A DNA stretch of 64,000 bases, from the NCBI GenBank assembly GCA_030998015.1, contig JARWMV010000246.1:310001-374000 (forward strand), written 5' to 3'. Shown in pieces: positions 23,501 through 35,200 of the stretch. Origin of the DNA: Ceratorhiza oryzae-sativae. Taxonomy: Eukaryota > Basidiomycota > Agaricomycetes > Cantharellales > Ceratobasidiaceae. The notes below the pieces were generated by a model that did not search any database, was not told the DNA's origin, and saw nothing but the letters and a program-made list of their open reading frames with translations. A program made the translations under genes and the position numbers. The number at the start of each line of letters is the position of its first letter. The stretch's first letter is position 1.

Positions 23501-23643
23501 TTAAAGAATCCAGAGAGCGTCAGTGCATTCTTGCCGGCGTGTGTGGCCTTTGCATTTGGCGTCGCGAATGCAGGGTTGACTGTCGTATTCTCCTTCCCCG
23601 ATGCCGTGAGGGGGTCAAACGCGCGTAGCACAGACTTGTCCAT
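20512..23643 (-). CDS. Unknown Ser/Pro/Ala-rich protein with a KEN motif
   Basis: Not recognised as a named family. The N-terminal exon reads MDKSVLRAFDPLTASGKENTT, with a KEN-type degradation motif, then NPAFATPNAKA. Later exons give PGKHANMPDISFNV, GYRHWLYRPHDPSPISPTRAKK and long Ser/Pro-rich stretches with many SP and TP sites. The middle part carries a tandem RPxSVASI repeat (21412-21504 in DNA), then a charged segment EEDVRREMQAFMLDDMEEYM. The last part is basic and low in complexity (repeated KPATG, SRA, SLRG), ending SVASLRRR at 20512. The frame changes after KTKSFQRLP at about 21154, probably one missing C. The 61-nt intron near 22010-22075 and the boundaries in 23030-23500 are tentative. 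Composition and motifs would suit a cell-cycle-regulated, disordered protein, but that is inference. Confidence 0.6.
21412..21504. repeat. 24-bp tandem repeat, about four copies
   Basis: Units begin gaagcaac at 21412, 21436, 21460 and (shorter, diverged) 21484. On the minus strand they encode RPPSVASI/RPSSVASI octapeptides within the Ser/Pro-rich protein. Confidence 0.85.
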
Positions 23644-23744
23644 GGGTCGTGAGCTGCAAATGTTGAGAGCGCGTTAGTCACGTGGGCAACCCGAGGATGG
23701 CATGACATAACACCACAGCCACTGGAGAGCTTCACGTGACTCTC

Positions 23745-24852
23745 ATGCTGTCTCTAACTGCAAAACGCGTCTCTGTCGCACGAATCAGACCTGCGCTAGT
23801 GGCCCATCTGGGGAAGGCCAGGCCAGCATACGACGGCCATGTGCCACTCAACTGGGCCGAAAATGCATTCATGGCTGTTGGATCTGCGCTCACCGCCCTC
23901 GTCGACCCCCGCCGTGGCGGTATGTTTGGTTTTGCCACTTTTTTCAGCACACACGTTGATTTTTTCTGGGCACAGATATGGTAGCTGCACTCGGAGAAAC
24001 CACTGCTGGCCATTTTTGCCTCGCCTACGAGATGAAATGCTTGCATTTCCAGAAGGTCGTGCAGTTTTAAAGCATCGTCCCAGGGTAAATACCGATACCG
24101 TCGACATGCAGGCCCTTTCTCGCATGCCCGAAGGTACTTGGGGGAATACATATGTTAACTGGCTTGATCGCTGCGGTGTCACTCCTGATACTCGCGAACC
24201 GGTGTGTTAATCCTGTTTTTTATGTCACCATGGATTTTTTTTTACTCACGATGACGCCAGGTCCATTACATCGACGACCCAGAGCTCGCATACGTCATGA
24301 CCCGTTACCGAGAATGCCATGATTTTTACCATGCGATCTGTGGGCTCAGTGTCTCGGTCCCTTCAGAGCTTGCTCTCAAAGTCTTCGAGCTCGCCAATTT
24401 CCGCTTGCCTTCCACCGCTCTTTCCGCCCTCTCCGGCTTGTCTGCGTTTCTTCCTCAACTGCCAACGCCGAACACTCTGGCCTATAAGCTTGCTAATCCT
24501 AAAAGGTTTTTGAATCCATATGACAAGTATGCTGGATTACTCTATTTTTATCTGATTATTCTTATAACGCCTACTTTTTTCAGACCCCCAGGAGAACCAA
24601 AGCGCCCCCTTGGCAGACTTACTCGTCCACCAGCGTGACCGCTTCGTTCGCGAATTTGTGCCATGGGCTCTGCGTTGCGGTGCTGCCGCCCGCCCGCTGA
24701 TTACGGTCTTTTGGGAGAAGCGTTGGAATCAGCCTGTAGAAGACTTGAAACGAGAGTTAGGCATTTGGGTGAGTCTATTTATCACATCCTTCCTCTTCTA
24801 CCCCCATATTACACCTACCGAATTGGATACCCTTGGATATCCTATTATTTAA
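23745..24852 (+). CDS. COQ4: COQ4, coenzyme Q biosynthesis protein
   Basis: Mitochondrial inner-membrane (matrix side) protein required for ubiquinone synthesis. The start [20 protein letters not shown] is a plausible mitochondrial presequence. It is followed by [18 protein letters not shown], and after an intron [51 protein letters not shown], and the metal motif [10 protein letters not shown] within [10 protein letters not shown]. Later come [13 protein letters not shown] and [17 protein letters not shown], the usual COQ4 ending. Two frame breaks occur as written: TAGHF must shift to reach PRLRDEML (one T missing in the run 24013-24017), and the splice into the last domain leads out of frame unless the C run near 24587 differs by one. 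The end is uncertain: read-through after LGIW reaches a stop at 24852. Confidence 0.92.
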
Positions 24853-27733
24853 TCGTTTATCCGGCCACTAGAATCTGATGACCTGCCACACCATCACGAT
24901 CACATCCCCAGCGCTTTCCAGTGGATTGTTTGGCATCGCTCTGTGCTTCGCGTTCTGGTTACTCTGGCTGGCCTTGAGATCGGTGCGAGGCACAGCCGTG
25001 AAACGTTTCTGTGGCAATGACTCCGCACTAGCCCCACATCGATCGGCCCTCACGTTCGCTCCCACGAACCGCACATCGCGTCCCATCTACATGCCCCGCC
25101 TCTTCTCTTCACATCGCACACCAGGTTGTCGTGGCGCCGGTACTGATTCCTCACCCACCTCGGCCAACCAGTGCCAACACGACACAACGTATTATGTCAT
25201 ACAAACGCAATCACTGGAATTACGCGGCTTGCAGCTTCTCTCACATGGTTCGGTTGTCTGCATGTGGATTGTCCCGTTTCGCTCATGGATCTCTGAATCG
25301 ACAATACTGTCAGCTGCCACCGCATCAATCCCTGTTTCATCCCTCGCTCGGCCACTTCCTTTCTGTGAGAGAGATTCCCGAATTTCGCCGTTCTGGCCGT
25401 TCCTGGAATGATCATTGACACCCTTGATTGGCTCAACACCTCGTTCCACGCGTATTTTATCTCTATCCTAATGCCCCACATGCACGTCAATTTCTAGCGA
25501 GTGTCTATCGCAAGCTGTATTCCCGAGTGGATTGCTTCGCGTCTAGAACTTCCAAGCGAGCGTGAAACACACAGTCGCCATGTGTTTGTCTTGTTCTCAC
25601 GGTACACGTATCCATCCCTTGGCCGAACGCGCCACACACATGGTAGGACTGCGATGGTCCCCCTCGCAAGCGAGCCGGTACTCGAGCTATTCCTATTGCA
25701 TTATGAACAAGAGCCGGTCATCGAGCCCATGTACCGCTTGACAGCTCTGTGAATTCTAGATCGCGGGTGGAGGCATCTATTCTTACGTTGGACTGGTCCA
25801 AATCTTCTGCACCCATATTGGACTCATCCCTCCGCGAGGCAAATTTGACGGCGCATCCTCGTCTATTCCTTATTTCCCCAAATTCAAGTTCAATTTTAAT
25901 TTGGGGCCTGGGTCTAACCTGATGGCGTTTGGACGTATTTGATAACCCACTCGTGCCCTTGCAACCGACTAACACCGATTGCTCGACATCCCGTGGACAC
26001 CCCCATGACAGCGCTCGACAGCCCACGCGCGCATTCATTCACCCTTTTGACCCCCTCTTCTTTCCGCATCCCGCTCTTCCGCCTCGCGTCATTTCGTTGG
26101 CTGCTGACTGACGCGATCGACATGTCGTGATAGGACCCGCCACCCGTAGAATGGGGCAAGTCGCTCACCGAGGCGAAACGTGCGCGAGAGCGCAGAGCGG
26201 CCGAGGCGAGCAACCTCTGATTTGGGGAAATGCACAGAGTGCATGCTGATTGCGGATGGATGGGCATGGGTGATAGAAGAGCTGGGAAGACATGGGGGGG
26301 CTGCGGGGATGAAGTCCGAGAGTGGAGAGAAGGATAGAAGATATGGTGGGACCAAAGGGGGATTATCCGTCGGCGCATTCAGCCTCGAATGGAACGTTGG
26401 AGTTTGCCTTTTGAATCGAAGAAGTTTAAACTGTTGAGTAACGAATATGGTATAGCGCAGAAGATGGTTGAACTGGCTGACCTGAGACGGGCGAACCTGT
26501 CGGATAAGTTTTTGTTTAGTACAAGCCCTCGAATCACCAGCATACACCGAGGGCGGATGTACGGGAAGTTGTGCCATTTGAGTGTGTAAATGCGCAGCAG
26601 ACGTGCTGGCAACAGGCAGTGCGTACACACGGTGCGCGTGAATGTTTGTCGTGAATCTGATTTCTCGCGTACCGATAACTCTCTGTCGCGAGTGATCCAG
26701 GAGGGCTGGAAGAATCAGAAGGCTGGCATGCATACATCCTCGGACGTCATCATTGGGGGAACATGGCGTTTCCCGTCTTGCTCAGGTTACGACCCGAGGC
26801 TCTCGGGCGTCTCACGTAAAAGGGGGCCACTGACTATATGCGGGTTGATCCTACACACACCGCCGGTCACCAAGATTTCGCTGGAATTGTTTCGACATTC
26901 CGATCGACGCGAAAGTACGGGATGGTCGTGTATTCAACGAGGCTGAGCGGACCTAGCTGTGTGATGCGAGCTTGGGATGGTGCGAGGATGAATGACACAA
27001 CGTGCACCAGGGGCGGGCCGCACGAAGCAATATACAGTTGCGAAGAACAGGGTCCGGATCGTGAATAGTGAAGACTGCCCGACGCATCGAAGCGGCCCGG
27101 AACGCCTTCGGCCACACACGAATTAAAATCAACGCGTCCCGTCTGGGTCTCGTGATGAGGGGGTCTTACCCCGCCGGTCTGACGAGCTGTGACCGCCCCC
27201 GTAAGTTCGCGTGTTGGTGCTGGAGAGATCACAGCAATTGGGAATTTGGGGATATAGACTATGGTGGCTCGAGGGAGGGTTCTCTGTTTGATCGCCCGTG
27301 CACGTGCAGTCGTTTGACTCTGTAGGCAGTGCTCTTCTTACCTAATGCTCACCCTCGACCAACACGTTGTTCGCACGAGGGCGGCCACCTGGGGCGGGAG
27401 GAATCTCCAAGGCGGGTGGCGTGTGATCGAATTGGAATACTGAGCCACGCCTATTGCGCCCGATTGGTAAATCCATGCTCTGGACGTGTTTGTCCAGAGG
27501 CTCGACCCACAATAGACCATTGCACAAATAATTTAACACTGTCCCGCTGGCAGCACCCGGCTCCTAAATCTGCCTAGTCAGGAACAAGCAAACACACTTT
27601 TTGACTACCCGGATATTTGTTCGTGGGCAAACTGGAATCAGGACCATTCACAAACATAGGCATAGCATACACGGAGCCCCTCTCGACTCCACCCAAACAT
27701 ACAGGGCCGCGCAATCCCTCACATGCCGCAGAT
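24853..27733. other. Gene-poor 2.9-kb region
   Basis: No gene I can support. The first 900 bases (24870-25750) have moderately long but mutually exclusive open frames on the + strand, including a hydrophobic stretch near 24915-24990. They change frame repeatedly, and none shows a domain I recognise. From 25750 on there is no coding signal. Confidence 0.45.
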
Positions 27734-28308
27734 CTACTCTTTGGGAGCCCCTCGGCCAATCCCACCGGCGTACCGTGGCCTGAATTCCGCACCAGCACCC
27801 TCCTCCTTCTTCGCTCCATCATCGCGGCGACGATAGTCATCCCGGTCTCCACGGGGCGCCCGGTAAGCGCCGTCACCTCCCGGGCGGACCGCAGCAGGCT
27901 TGGGCTGGCGAGCCGGCTTGCGGTGAGTCTCGGTACGATCTCCGCGGGGAGGTGGAGCCTAGCCGAGCAGTTCAGATTTCGGAGCAAATTAGCTAACGGG
28001 GCAGCGGAGATGGAGGCTTACCACTCGCGGAGGTAATCGAGACCCTCGTTGGTGAGGGTGTAGTAGTAATATTGCCATGAGAATTGAGTCTTGACGAAGC
28101 CCTTGCTGGTCAAGCTCTGCATGGCCTTGATGACCTCAAGGTTGGGTACATCCAAGTCCTCGTGCTTGGGCGCATTGTAATCCTTCTTGGCGACCAAGAC
28201 ACCCTCTGTAAATCAGTGTCAAAACATGACTGGGTTGTAAATAGGATTAGACTCGCCCTTGAAGAGGTTTTCGTAAATAACACGCCTGTTCTGCTTGGTG
28301 ATAATCAT
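27734..28308 (-). CDS. RPS10: 40S ribosomal protein S10 (eS10)
   Basis: Small-subunit ribosomal protein. Starts [17 protein letters not shown] at 28308. An intron beginning with GC (28206-28256) joins to [20 protein letters not shown]. This is followed by [42 protein letters not shown], a second intron, and LHLPAEIVP, all near-invariant eS10 sequence. Immediately after EIVP the frame breaks: the expected [13 protein letters not shown] and a Gly/Arg/Asp-rich tail (APRGD, FRPRY, GRGAPKE) are encoded one frame over, ending at TAG 27734-27736. One C appears to be missing at 27932-27933. Since RPS10 is essential, a sequencing artefact is far more likely than a true mutation. The 5' untranslated region probably contains further introns. 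Confidence 0.95.
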
Positions 28309-29364
28309 GCTGGGCGATGGACTCGAGTTGTCGGTTGCTGCGGATCCGAAGATGCTGAGTTTCAAGAATTCGTAGCAGCCTAGCGAGCTTACCGCAACTA
28401 TTACAAGTCGCACAGTTCCGTTCTAGAACGAACAAGGTCGTTAGCTCGGTGTCCTAGCGAGCATCGACCCAGTTGTCATATGATCCATCCACAATCCACA
28501 AACGAGATCCATCCCTTGACCCAGTCTTTCACTCCCGCCCGCAGCATTTACCCGCCCATGGCATCCCAAACAGTCTTCTCAGCGCATTATTACATAGATT
28601 CAGTACTCACTTGATGGCTTGAGGACGTCAAAGACGATATCGAGGCTGTATCCGGCGAATCCGGCGTCCGGATCTATTCAGGGTTCATGCTGTGTGACAT
28701 AATCAAACTCTACCTAGCGCCGTCAGATATTCAACATGCTTGACTGGGCTGAATCGTCATCGCAGGGGCCCCGATATCGATGAGGTACGGTCGATGCAAC
28801 GTTGTAGATTTATATCTGATGCACATAATCGCCGAGTAATCTCCCTCGTTGCATATACGTACGAGCACAGACACTTGGATGTCATACTATATATTTCCTC
28901 GCGGCGATGGAAGCGTGTTTGAGCTCTCTGGATCGGGCACACGGTCTACACTCGTTCAAATGTTCCATAGATACATAATAACGATACAGTTCAAGCGCAT
29001 ACAGGCGCTGTCACAACCAGCCCGCCGCTCAGCCGTTGAAATCCCCCCCAAACGCATATAGCCTCTTTCAAACAGAAGGGTCGATGCTTCCAAGAAGTGG
29101 ACCCGCTCATGACAAGACGCGACTGGGCAATTGCGTTATCGAACCGAGGAGATTCACCTCTGGCAAGCGATTTGCACTTGGTTCGGGCTAAACCTTTTCG
29201 ACTGGCAGCCAGTCAGTCATCGAGGCACGCCATAATCAACACACCCGACGACCCGATTTCGTTATCTTCCATGTTGGCTATCGTGTATCGCGGCAAACGC
29301 CCTCTGGTTCGAATGACACGAATTTCAGCAGGCTTGATCCATCCATTCAAGCTCCACAGACCAC

Positions 29365-29386
29365 AGCGAGAGAGAGAGGGAGAGAG
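29365..29386. repeat. GA-rich simple repeat
   Basis: Interrupted GA dinucleotide run (gagagagagaggg followed by agagagag) in gene-free DNA. Confidence 0.8.
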
Positions 29387-29688
29387 AGGTTGAGCCGATG
29401 GAAACACCATCCATCTTCGGACATCCCAAACGTGTTGTCGATCATTCATCATCTTTTTTTCATCTCGCGCCACTCGACGATTTGGCTCTTCGAGGTCAAG
29501 GCGGACGGTGCTATTCTCAGCAGCCTGAGACTCGCGGTTTCGATTGGATGAAATTCAAATCCCGCCTAGATTTGCAAATTGTCCGTTGCGCAGCGTTGGT
29601 CGACGCGGCCAAAATGTCGCGGCCAACAGCGATCAGGATGTGCTTGAAACCATCATTAATGCGTGTGAGTGATATCGGAGGTAGAAGA

Positions 29689-29710
29689 GGGGGGAGGGGA
29701 GGGGGGGGGG
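29689..29710 (+). repeat. G-run tract with quadruplex-forming potential
   Basis: Three G runs of 6, 4 and 10 separated by single A. The 10-G run can be divided, so the four-run quadruplex pattern is met on the + strand. Confidence 0.7.
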
Positions 29711-31034
29711 AGATGCTGCTGAAAGCGCCTAGGGCACTGCCTCTAGTGGGAATCCCGATGGCACGACCCGTCGGCGTCCGGGAATCGCAGTGTCGGGCGA
29801 TAGTGAGTCTAGACTGGGTCATTGTTGGAGCTACGCCATTGTCGGTGCACTTTGTGGGCCTGATCCATGCAAAGTTTGTATAATTAGGCCTATAATCCGT
29901 CACAAACAAAGGAGACCAATCGCTCTTCCGACTTGGAGTATATGCTGACAGGGGGAGAGAGAGGCAGCAGCCACAATGGCTCCGCCCGCAGAGACAGAGT
30001 CTATGTGATTGCAATTGTCCGTTTCAACTTCTTTGGCCTTATTCTTCCTAGCGGCAAACGGCTATTCGGAATGCATTCACGAGCGGATCGAGCAAACAAT
30101 ATGGGTCGCGAAGTGTGTTTGCCGAGGCCATCGGACGCCCCTATTCTGAGTAAGAGAGTGACTAGGAAGTCGAACAAGTCGAAGAGCCGGCGTCAAGCGG
30201 AGGGATAGCGTGTAACGTATACGGCTGCACCGCCCGGAACTTGCCACCGGCCGGACGGCGAGACGAGACAAGCGGATGAGACCGGTTCACTGCATTCGAA
30301 CACGAGCAGACTCGAGCGAGCCTGAACACGAGCCTGGTTGGAGTATATGGTGGCGCGCGCAAGGCTGGACCCCCTGGCCGGGGTTCTGATTGTGCCGCTG
30401 GGGAGCCGATAGGCTGCAGAGATGTGTGGCCGAGCATGGATGGGGACAACAATGCGCGCTGCCCAATGGATTCTCGGGTCAGGAAGGGGTGCTTGCAAAG
30501 GGGGTGCTCTAGGGGCTGAAAGGTCGAGGGCGATGAATGGACGTGCGTGGGTAGATTACCGATGAACGCATAAGTGGGGATTAGGCGTGGTTCCTGGCCT
30601 GATGGCAACGCATATGCCAGGTCCGAAGGCAGTCGCTCCGAGGATGCGCATGGGGCTATCCAGACGGGTACCGGCGTACGGATGGCTGGGCACGGTGGAT
30701 CGCACGACGCCGGCGCACGTGATGGCAGCAGCAGGCGCACGGCGGGAGCGAGGTGATCTTCGGAAGTCACAAATGCCGAGCACAGGCGGGATTAATCGAG
30801 CTGGCATTTGCGAGGATAGATCGCCGTGAAGATGCAACACGCGGAGAAGCCCCAGTTGGGCGAGACCCAGGCGAGCGGGCGGGACCCTGATTGGCAATGG
30901 GGGGTAGGCCCCCTTCTAGCTTGGAGTGCCTCCTGGCGGCATACATATGGATGCGGGATGCGCCTGGTCCTGCCACCCTCGCTGGTTCTCCCCCCCTAAT
31001 TACTCTACTCTCGTTACTATAGACTTACCTTACA

Positions 31035-32259
31035 ATGGATCCCATGCCCATTCTCCCCCGCGCCAGCTTCAAGATGCACACCCGCCAGCCCTCGTTCTCG
31101 CGCCAGTGGTCCATCAACAGCTCGACCATCGAGGCTGCCATGGGCCACCGCGCGAGCTGGCAGGACGCCGAGTACGTACCACCCGCCTGCGCCACGCCCC
31201 GCCACCCCGCTGACCCCGCCACCCAGCATGATGATGTTCGACGCGCCGTACAAGCCCATGTCCATGTCCCCGCTCATGGGCTCTGCGCTCGCACGCAGCC
31301 CCGACTCGCGCATGGACATTGAAGAGAACTTTGTGAGTCGCCACCCCTATCCCGCCCTCGCCCTTCCCGGCTCACCCCCGCACAGTGCAGGAACTACCGC
31401 TGCTGCGACCAGGACCTCGAGGATCTCCACGAGCTCGTCGCCCACTACGACGCCGTCCACTCGGGAGGCGCCTCGGACGAGTCCACCACCTCGTCCATGG
31501 CGTCATCCCCGCGATCTTCCTTCTCCGCGCCGGGCACTCCGGGTCCCGAGACCGCGCCGGCTTCGACCTTTGTCGATCCATCCCAGTTCGACTCCAAGCT
31601 CAACGCCTATGCCACCCACTATGCACCCGTCAATCCCGCTCCGGCCACGCCCCAGCGGTCTGGCGCCATGACCCAGCCACTGTCCTCGGTTGCCCGCACC
31701 TCGTCCTGGCAGTCCTACTTTCCTACTGCCGACGAAGACGACGACATCTTTATGAGCGACGAGTCGGTCATGTCCATGCGTGACCGCAATCGCGCGCGGT
31801 CCGTCCCGGACACGACCAAGTGCCTCTCCCCCTCGGTCCTCACCGCGGCCACGCTGCCACTCCCCACCCTGTCAGCCCGCCACTCGGTCCCGTCGCTGTC
31901 CTCCAACTACTCGATGCCCGTTCAGCCCCAGCAGCCGATCCTCGCGATCCCGGTACCGCCCAACATGCCCCAGGTTCCCTTTGCTGTGGCGCCACGCGCT
32001 TCTGTCGTTTCCATCGCCTCCTCATCCGACGATGAGGACGACGAGCCCGAGGCTTCTCGATGGGCCCACCGTTCTATCAAGGCTAAGCCCACAGCCAAGC
32101 CGCTCAAGGAGAAGGCCTACAAGTGCCCGGTAAGTTGGCTTGCCACCCAGTTCATCCCGATGCTTACATGCCATGCAGAACCCGGATTGCCAAAAGTCTT
32201 ACAAGAACCCCAACGGTCTCAAATACCATGTCACCAAGGGGACTTGTCTCGTCGCATAA
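31035..32259 (+). CDS. Sfp1-like C2H2 zinc-finger transcription factor
   Basis: Predicted nuclear regulator; in yeast the family controls ribosome-biogenesis genes under TOR. Four exons. The first two give MDPMPILPRASFKMHTRQP and DMMMFDAPYKPMSMSPL. The first finger is CRNYRCCDQDLEDLHELVAH, with the unusual Cys-rich spacing of Sfp1 relatives. A long Ser/Pro/Thr region with acidic patches (DEDDDIFMSD, SSSDDEDDEPEA) follows. The last finger is split by an intron: YKCP joined to NPDCQKSYKNPNGLKYHVTK, closely resembling the Sfp1 C-terminal finger (KCP...C.K.YKN.NGLKYH). The protein stops seven residues later (GTCLVA; TAA at 32257-32259), so the yeast C-terminal extension is absent. Splice junctions keep frame. 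Large gene-free flanks on both sides. Confidence 0.88.
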
Positions 32260-35200
32260 CTGTTGTCATCTTAGCGTCTCTCTGTAAGTCCCTTGCTCCC
32301 TCTCGCGTCCCCGATCTGGTTCTTATTCTTCCTTCCAGATAAACATACATTGTATTCCTGGAAGTCTATTCTCGTAATTAGGTCTTGCTTTCTGCTGTGT
32401 TGTGCTCTGGTTTGTTCTTCGGTCTTCGTATTCGAACTTTCTAACCTCCCGAGCGGTTCATCTGGCCCCTGGTGTCGCCAGCGCTTGTCGAGTTGTCGTT
32501 TTGGATTGTTCGTTCTGCCATCAGTCGCGATTCAGTGCGCTCCTTACTACCACTACCCTCCCTTATGTCCATAACCCTCCCTCTGTTTGAACACTGGATT
32601 CGACGAGGCTTATTGTTTCTCGTGCTCGGGTTTTAACCCGGTACGAATAGTCATATCAAAACACCCGCATTGTACCTATATGTCACTTACCGTACGGCAC
32701 TTATCATATAAAACCTGCTTGAACCAAACGTGTGCCTGTGGTGACGCTGCGCCCTCGTGATTGTTTAGTTTGTTCCCCACCAATCATCTAGTCTCCTCGA
32801 CCTTTGATCCCAACTTGGCCTAGCTCAACCTGCTCATCTACGTGGTGATGCGAGCCAGGGACACAGAATATGAACACCCTTCTTTATCACGGGGAACTGT
32901 GGACGTTCTGACCCCAGTTGCATCCCCCCGCTGATGCATTCACTCGGGTTCAGCGAAATCATTTCAGCTGTGTCTCCCTCGGTGGACATGCAGACCCCCC
33001 TCCATCAGTGTAAACGTTTCCGTCGGCATTTAGGATGTCACCAAAAGTGGCCGCCACCGTGTGTATGCGCACATCCGTCCCTATCGGCGTATTTGTTTCT
33101 AGTGCCTGTGGGAGCTAAAATACGATTAAAGTATTCTTTCAAATCCTTCGAGAAGGCAGCAGTACGTGATGAGCCTTCAGTCAAACTAGTGGTTTCCGGT
33201 GCCAATCCGCTAGCTTTTTCCTGTCTGTTCAGTCATCATCTTGGGGCGTGTAATATGTATGCTCCATATTAATAGCACGTTGGATCACAGATGATCGCAC
33301 AGGATGTTCTCTATAGTCTCATCGCATGGTTTTGAATAACAGCGTGTGGTTTCGCGGGCCGTTCCCCCAACCTTGGAGTTCTTGCTCTTATCAGCGATAG
33401 TCCCCGAATGTTCTCAACGATGGGGGTGGTGAGTGGCGGGCTCAGTACACTATATGCGGGGGACCCATCGATACATGCATCTATCCTGGTTTGTTCCTGT
33501 GGCCCTGTTTTTCCTTACTTTTCATCTGCTCGGTCAGGCTGTATGCCCCTCGTGTGGAGAGAACGGCAAAGGACGGGAAACTGGAAGAGTACAGAACAAA
33601 AGTTTCAGACACCCGGTCGGCTGTTTGTATTGCCGACTTTGATCATACGCGCTGGATTATTCATACAGGACTATATTTCTGGGCTGTGATACCTGGGATC
33701 TCGGCTAAGAGAGATAAAGCGAGACTCTGTGTGATGATTAACATGGATTAATTATACATGATGTTCCATGGTCGTTGAATCCTATTGGTTGAGCGGATCC
33801 TGCGGAAGAGTCGGGGCCTCTACATAATCCATTGCTTTGCCATCTGTTCCAGAGCTCAGTCAATGAATCACCACATTTACCCGCTCGTGGATGGGAAGCA
33901 AGGCGGCCAGGCATGTCCGCCGCCAGCTCTTCGGATAGATGGCGATGGTGTCTTGTTCCAACTTCAAGGTATAGCCCCAACGATCGACTCTCGTTGGAAA
34001 TCAACACCCGTCGGACGAGAAGGAGCCAAGGATGCACTGATCAGTCCAGTTGGACGTCTGGGTTGAAAGATGCAACGTTTCCCGGTCCCATGCCGCTATC
34101 CGTTTAGCCGGTCAGACAAAAAAGGGCCTTTTTGGTGTATGGACGAATCGTGCCTAGTTGCTCGATATCATTTCTCGGATGAGGTCGCTGCGAGCACAAT
34201 ATACCGAAAGTGGCCCACGCCCAGTGGCGACGAAAAAAGTATCCAGGTGGGGGACATGAGCGGGGATCTTCGGCGCGGCGTTCTCTGTCGCTGGGTGATT
34301 ATTTGTTTGTGGCCCAATTTCGTGAATACATTAGAAGATTTTCGCGCCCTATGGCTTTTGACATAAATTGGTGACAGATGTGAAAAAAGAAAACATGAAA
34401 ATGAGATTTATTACTAGGGGGGCGTTCTGACCCCGCGCGCTTTAGAACGTCATCCACACGTTAGAATGGGTTCCTAAACTTTTCAACTAGGCGCGTGTGT
34501 GTTTCATGTGTAGTATGCTCGAGTGCTGGCCGGCTGGAATGTAAATGGTCAAATCGCGGGCCGTGGGGATGTGTATATGCGCTATTGTATTGCTGCGCCG
34601 ACAGAAGTTCGAGCAGAACATCAATCTAGCCTCAAGTCTTAAGCGAAAGACTGTTTTACCTTGATTTAAATGCGCAATTTTGGGTGTGTATTGTCGCTTG
34701 CCCCACCGCCCCACTTGAGACGACTTGTCTGAGACACAGACCGTTTGTCCCGGGACCCCGTAGAGTGCTGCCGGCAAGCAAATCACTGGGCGAAGCGACC
34801 TTCAAGGCGTAATCGTGTAAGCCAGGGAAGCACATGGCGCGATTGATTTTGACCCGAGCGCCAGATAGCTCAGGGGCCACCAACTTACCATAGATGGCCT
34901 CTTAGCTCCGCCGTGATGGTTCGCTGGCCCAAACAAGGTTTTATACTCTGTCGTTTTGGAAATCTCGACGCCAAAATGCACAACTCGAGTTTCAGTCGTG
35001 TGCGAGACTGTACAGAACCTGAAGCCACTGGGTATCCTTCCTACATGCTCGGCAAGTTTGCCTTTGCGCAAAAAAATTTCGGCGAGGGTTGAAGAGTTTG
35101 TCCGATGGGCGCTGCTAGGGATGACACATGCCCTTGCGCTTAAAAACATATGTTTTTCGGGCGCGATCCTTGGCAAGTCTCGTCGGCACTCACGAGGCTG

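Larger units (their letters stand above)
28309..31034. other. Gene-poor 2.7-kb region between RPS10 and the Sfp1-like gene
   Basis: Near RPS10 there is one exon-like segment on the minus strand (28611-28673, flanked by ATAG and GTGAGT), perhaps 5' UTR of RPS10. Farther on are a GA-rich repeat (29365-29386), a G-run tract (29689-29710) and a GC-rich section (30150-30950) leading to the Sfp1-like gene. No gene recognised. Confidence 0.45.

Noticed and set aside
20512..23643. Securin as identity of the KEN-motif protein
   Set aside because: Only the KEN motif points that way; the basic C-terminus and overall size do not fit, and no securin signature is visible.
26089..26733. 214-codon open frame on the - strand
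   Set aside because: No domain, no signal peptide, no matching introns, and composition unlike the real genes nearby.
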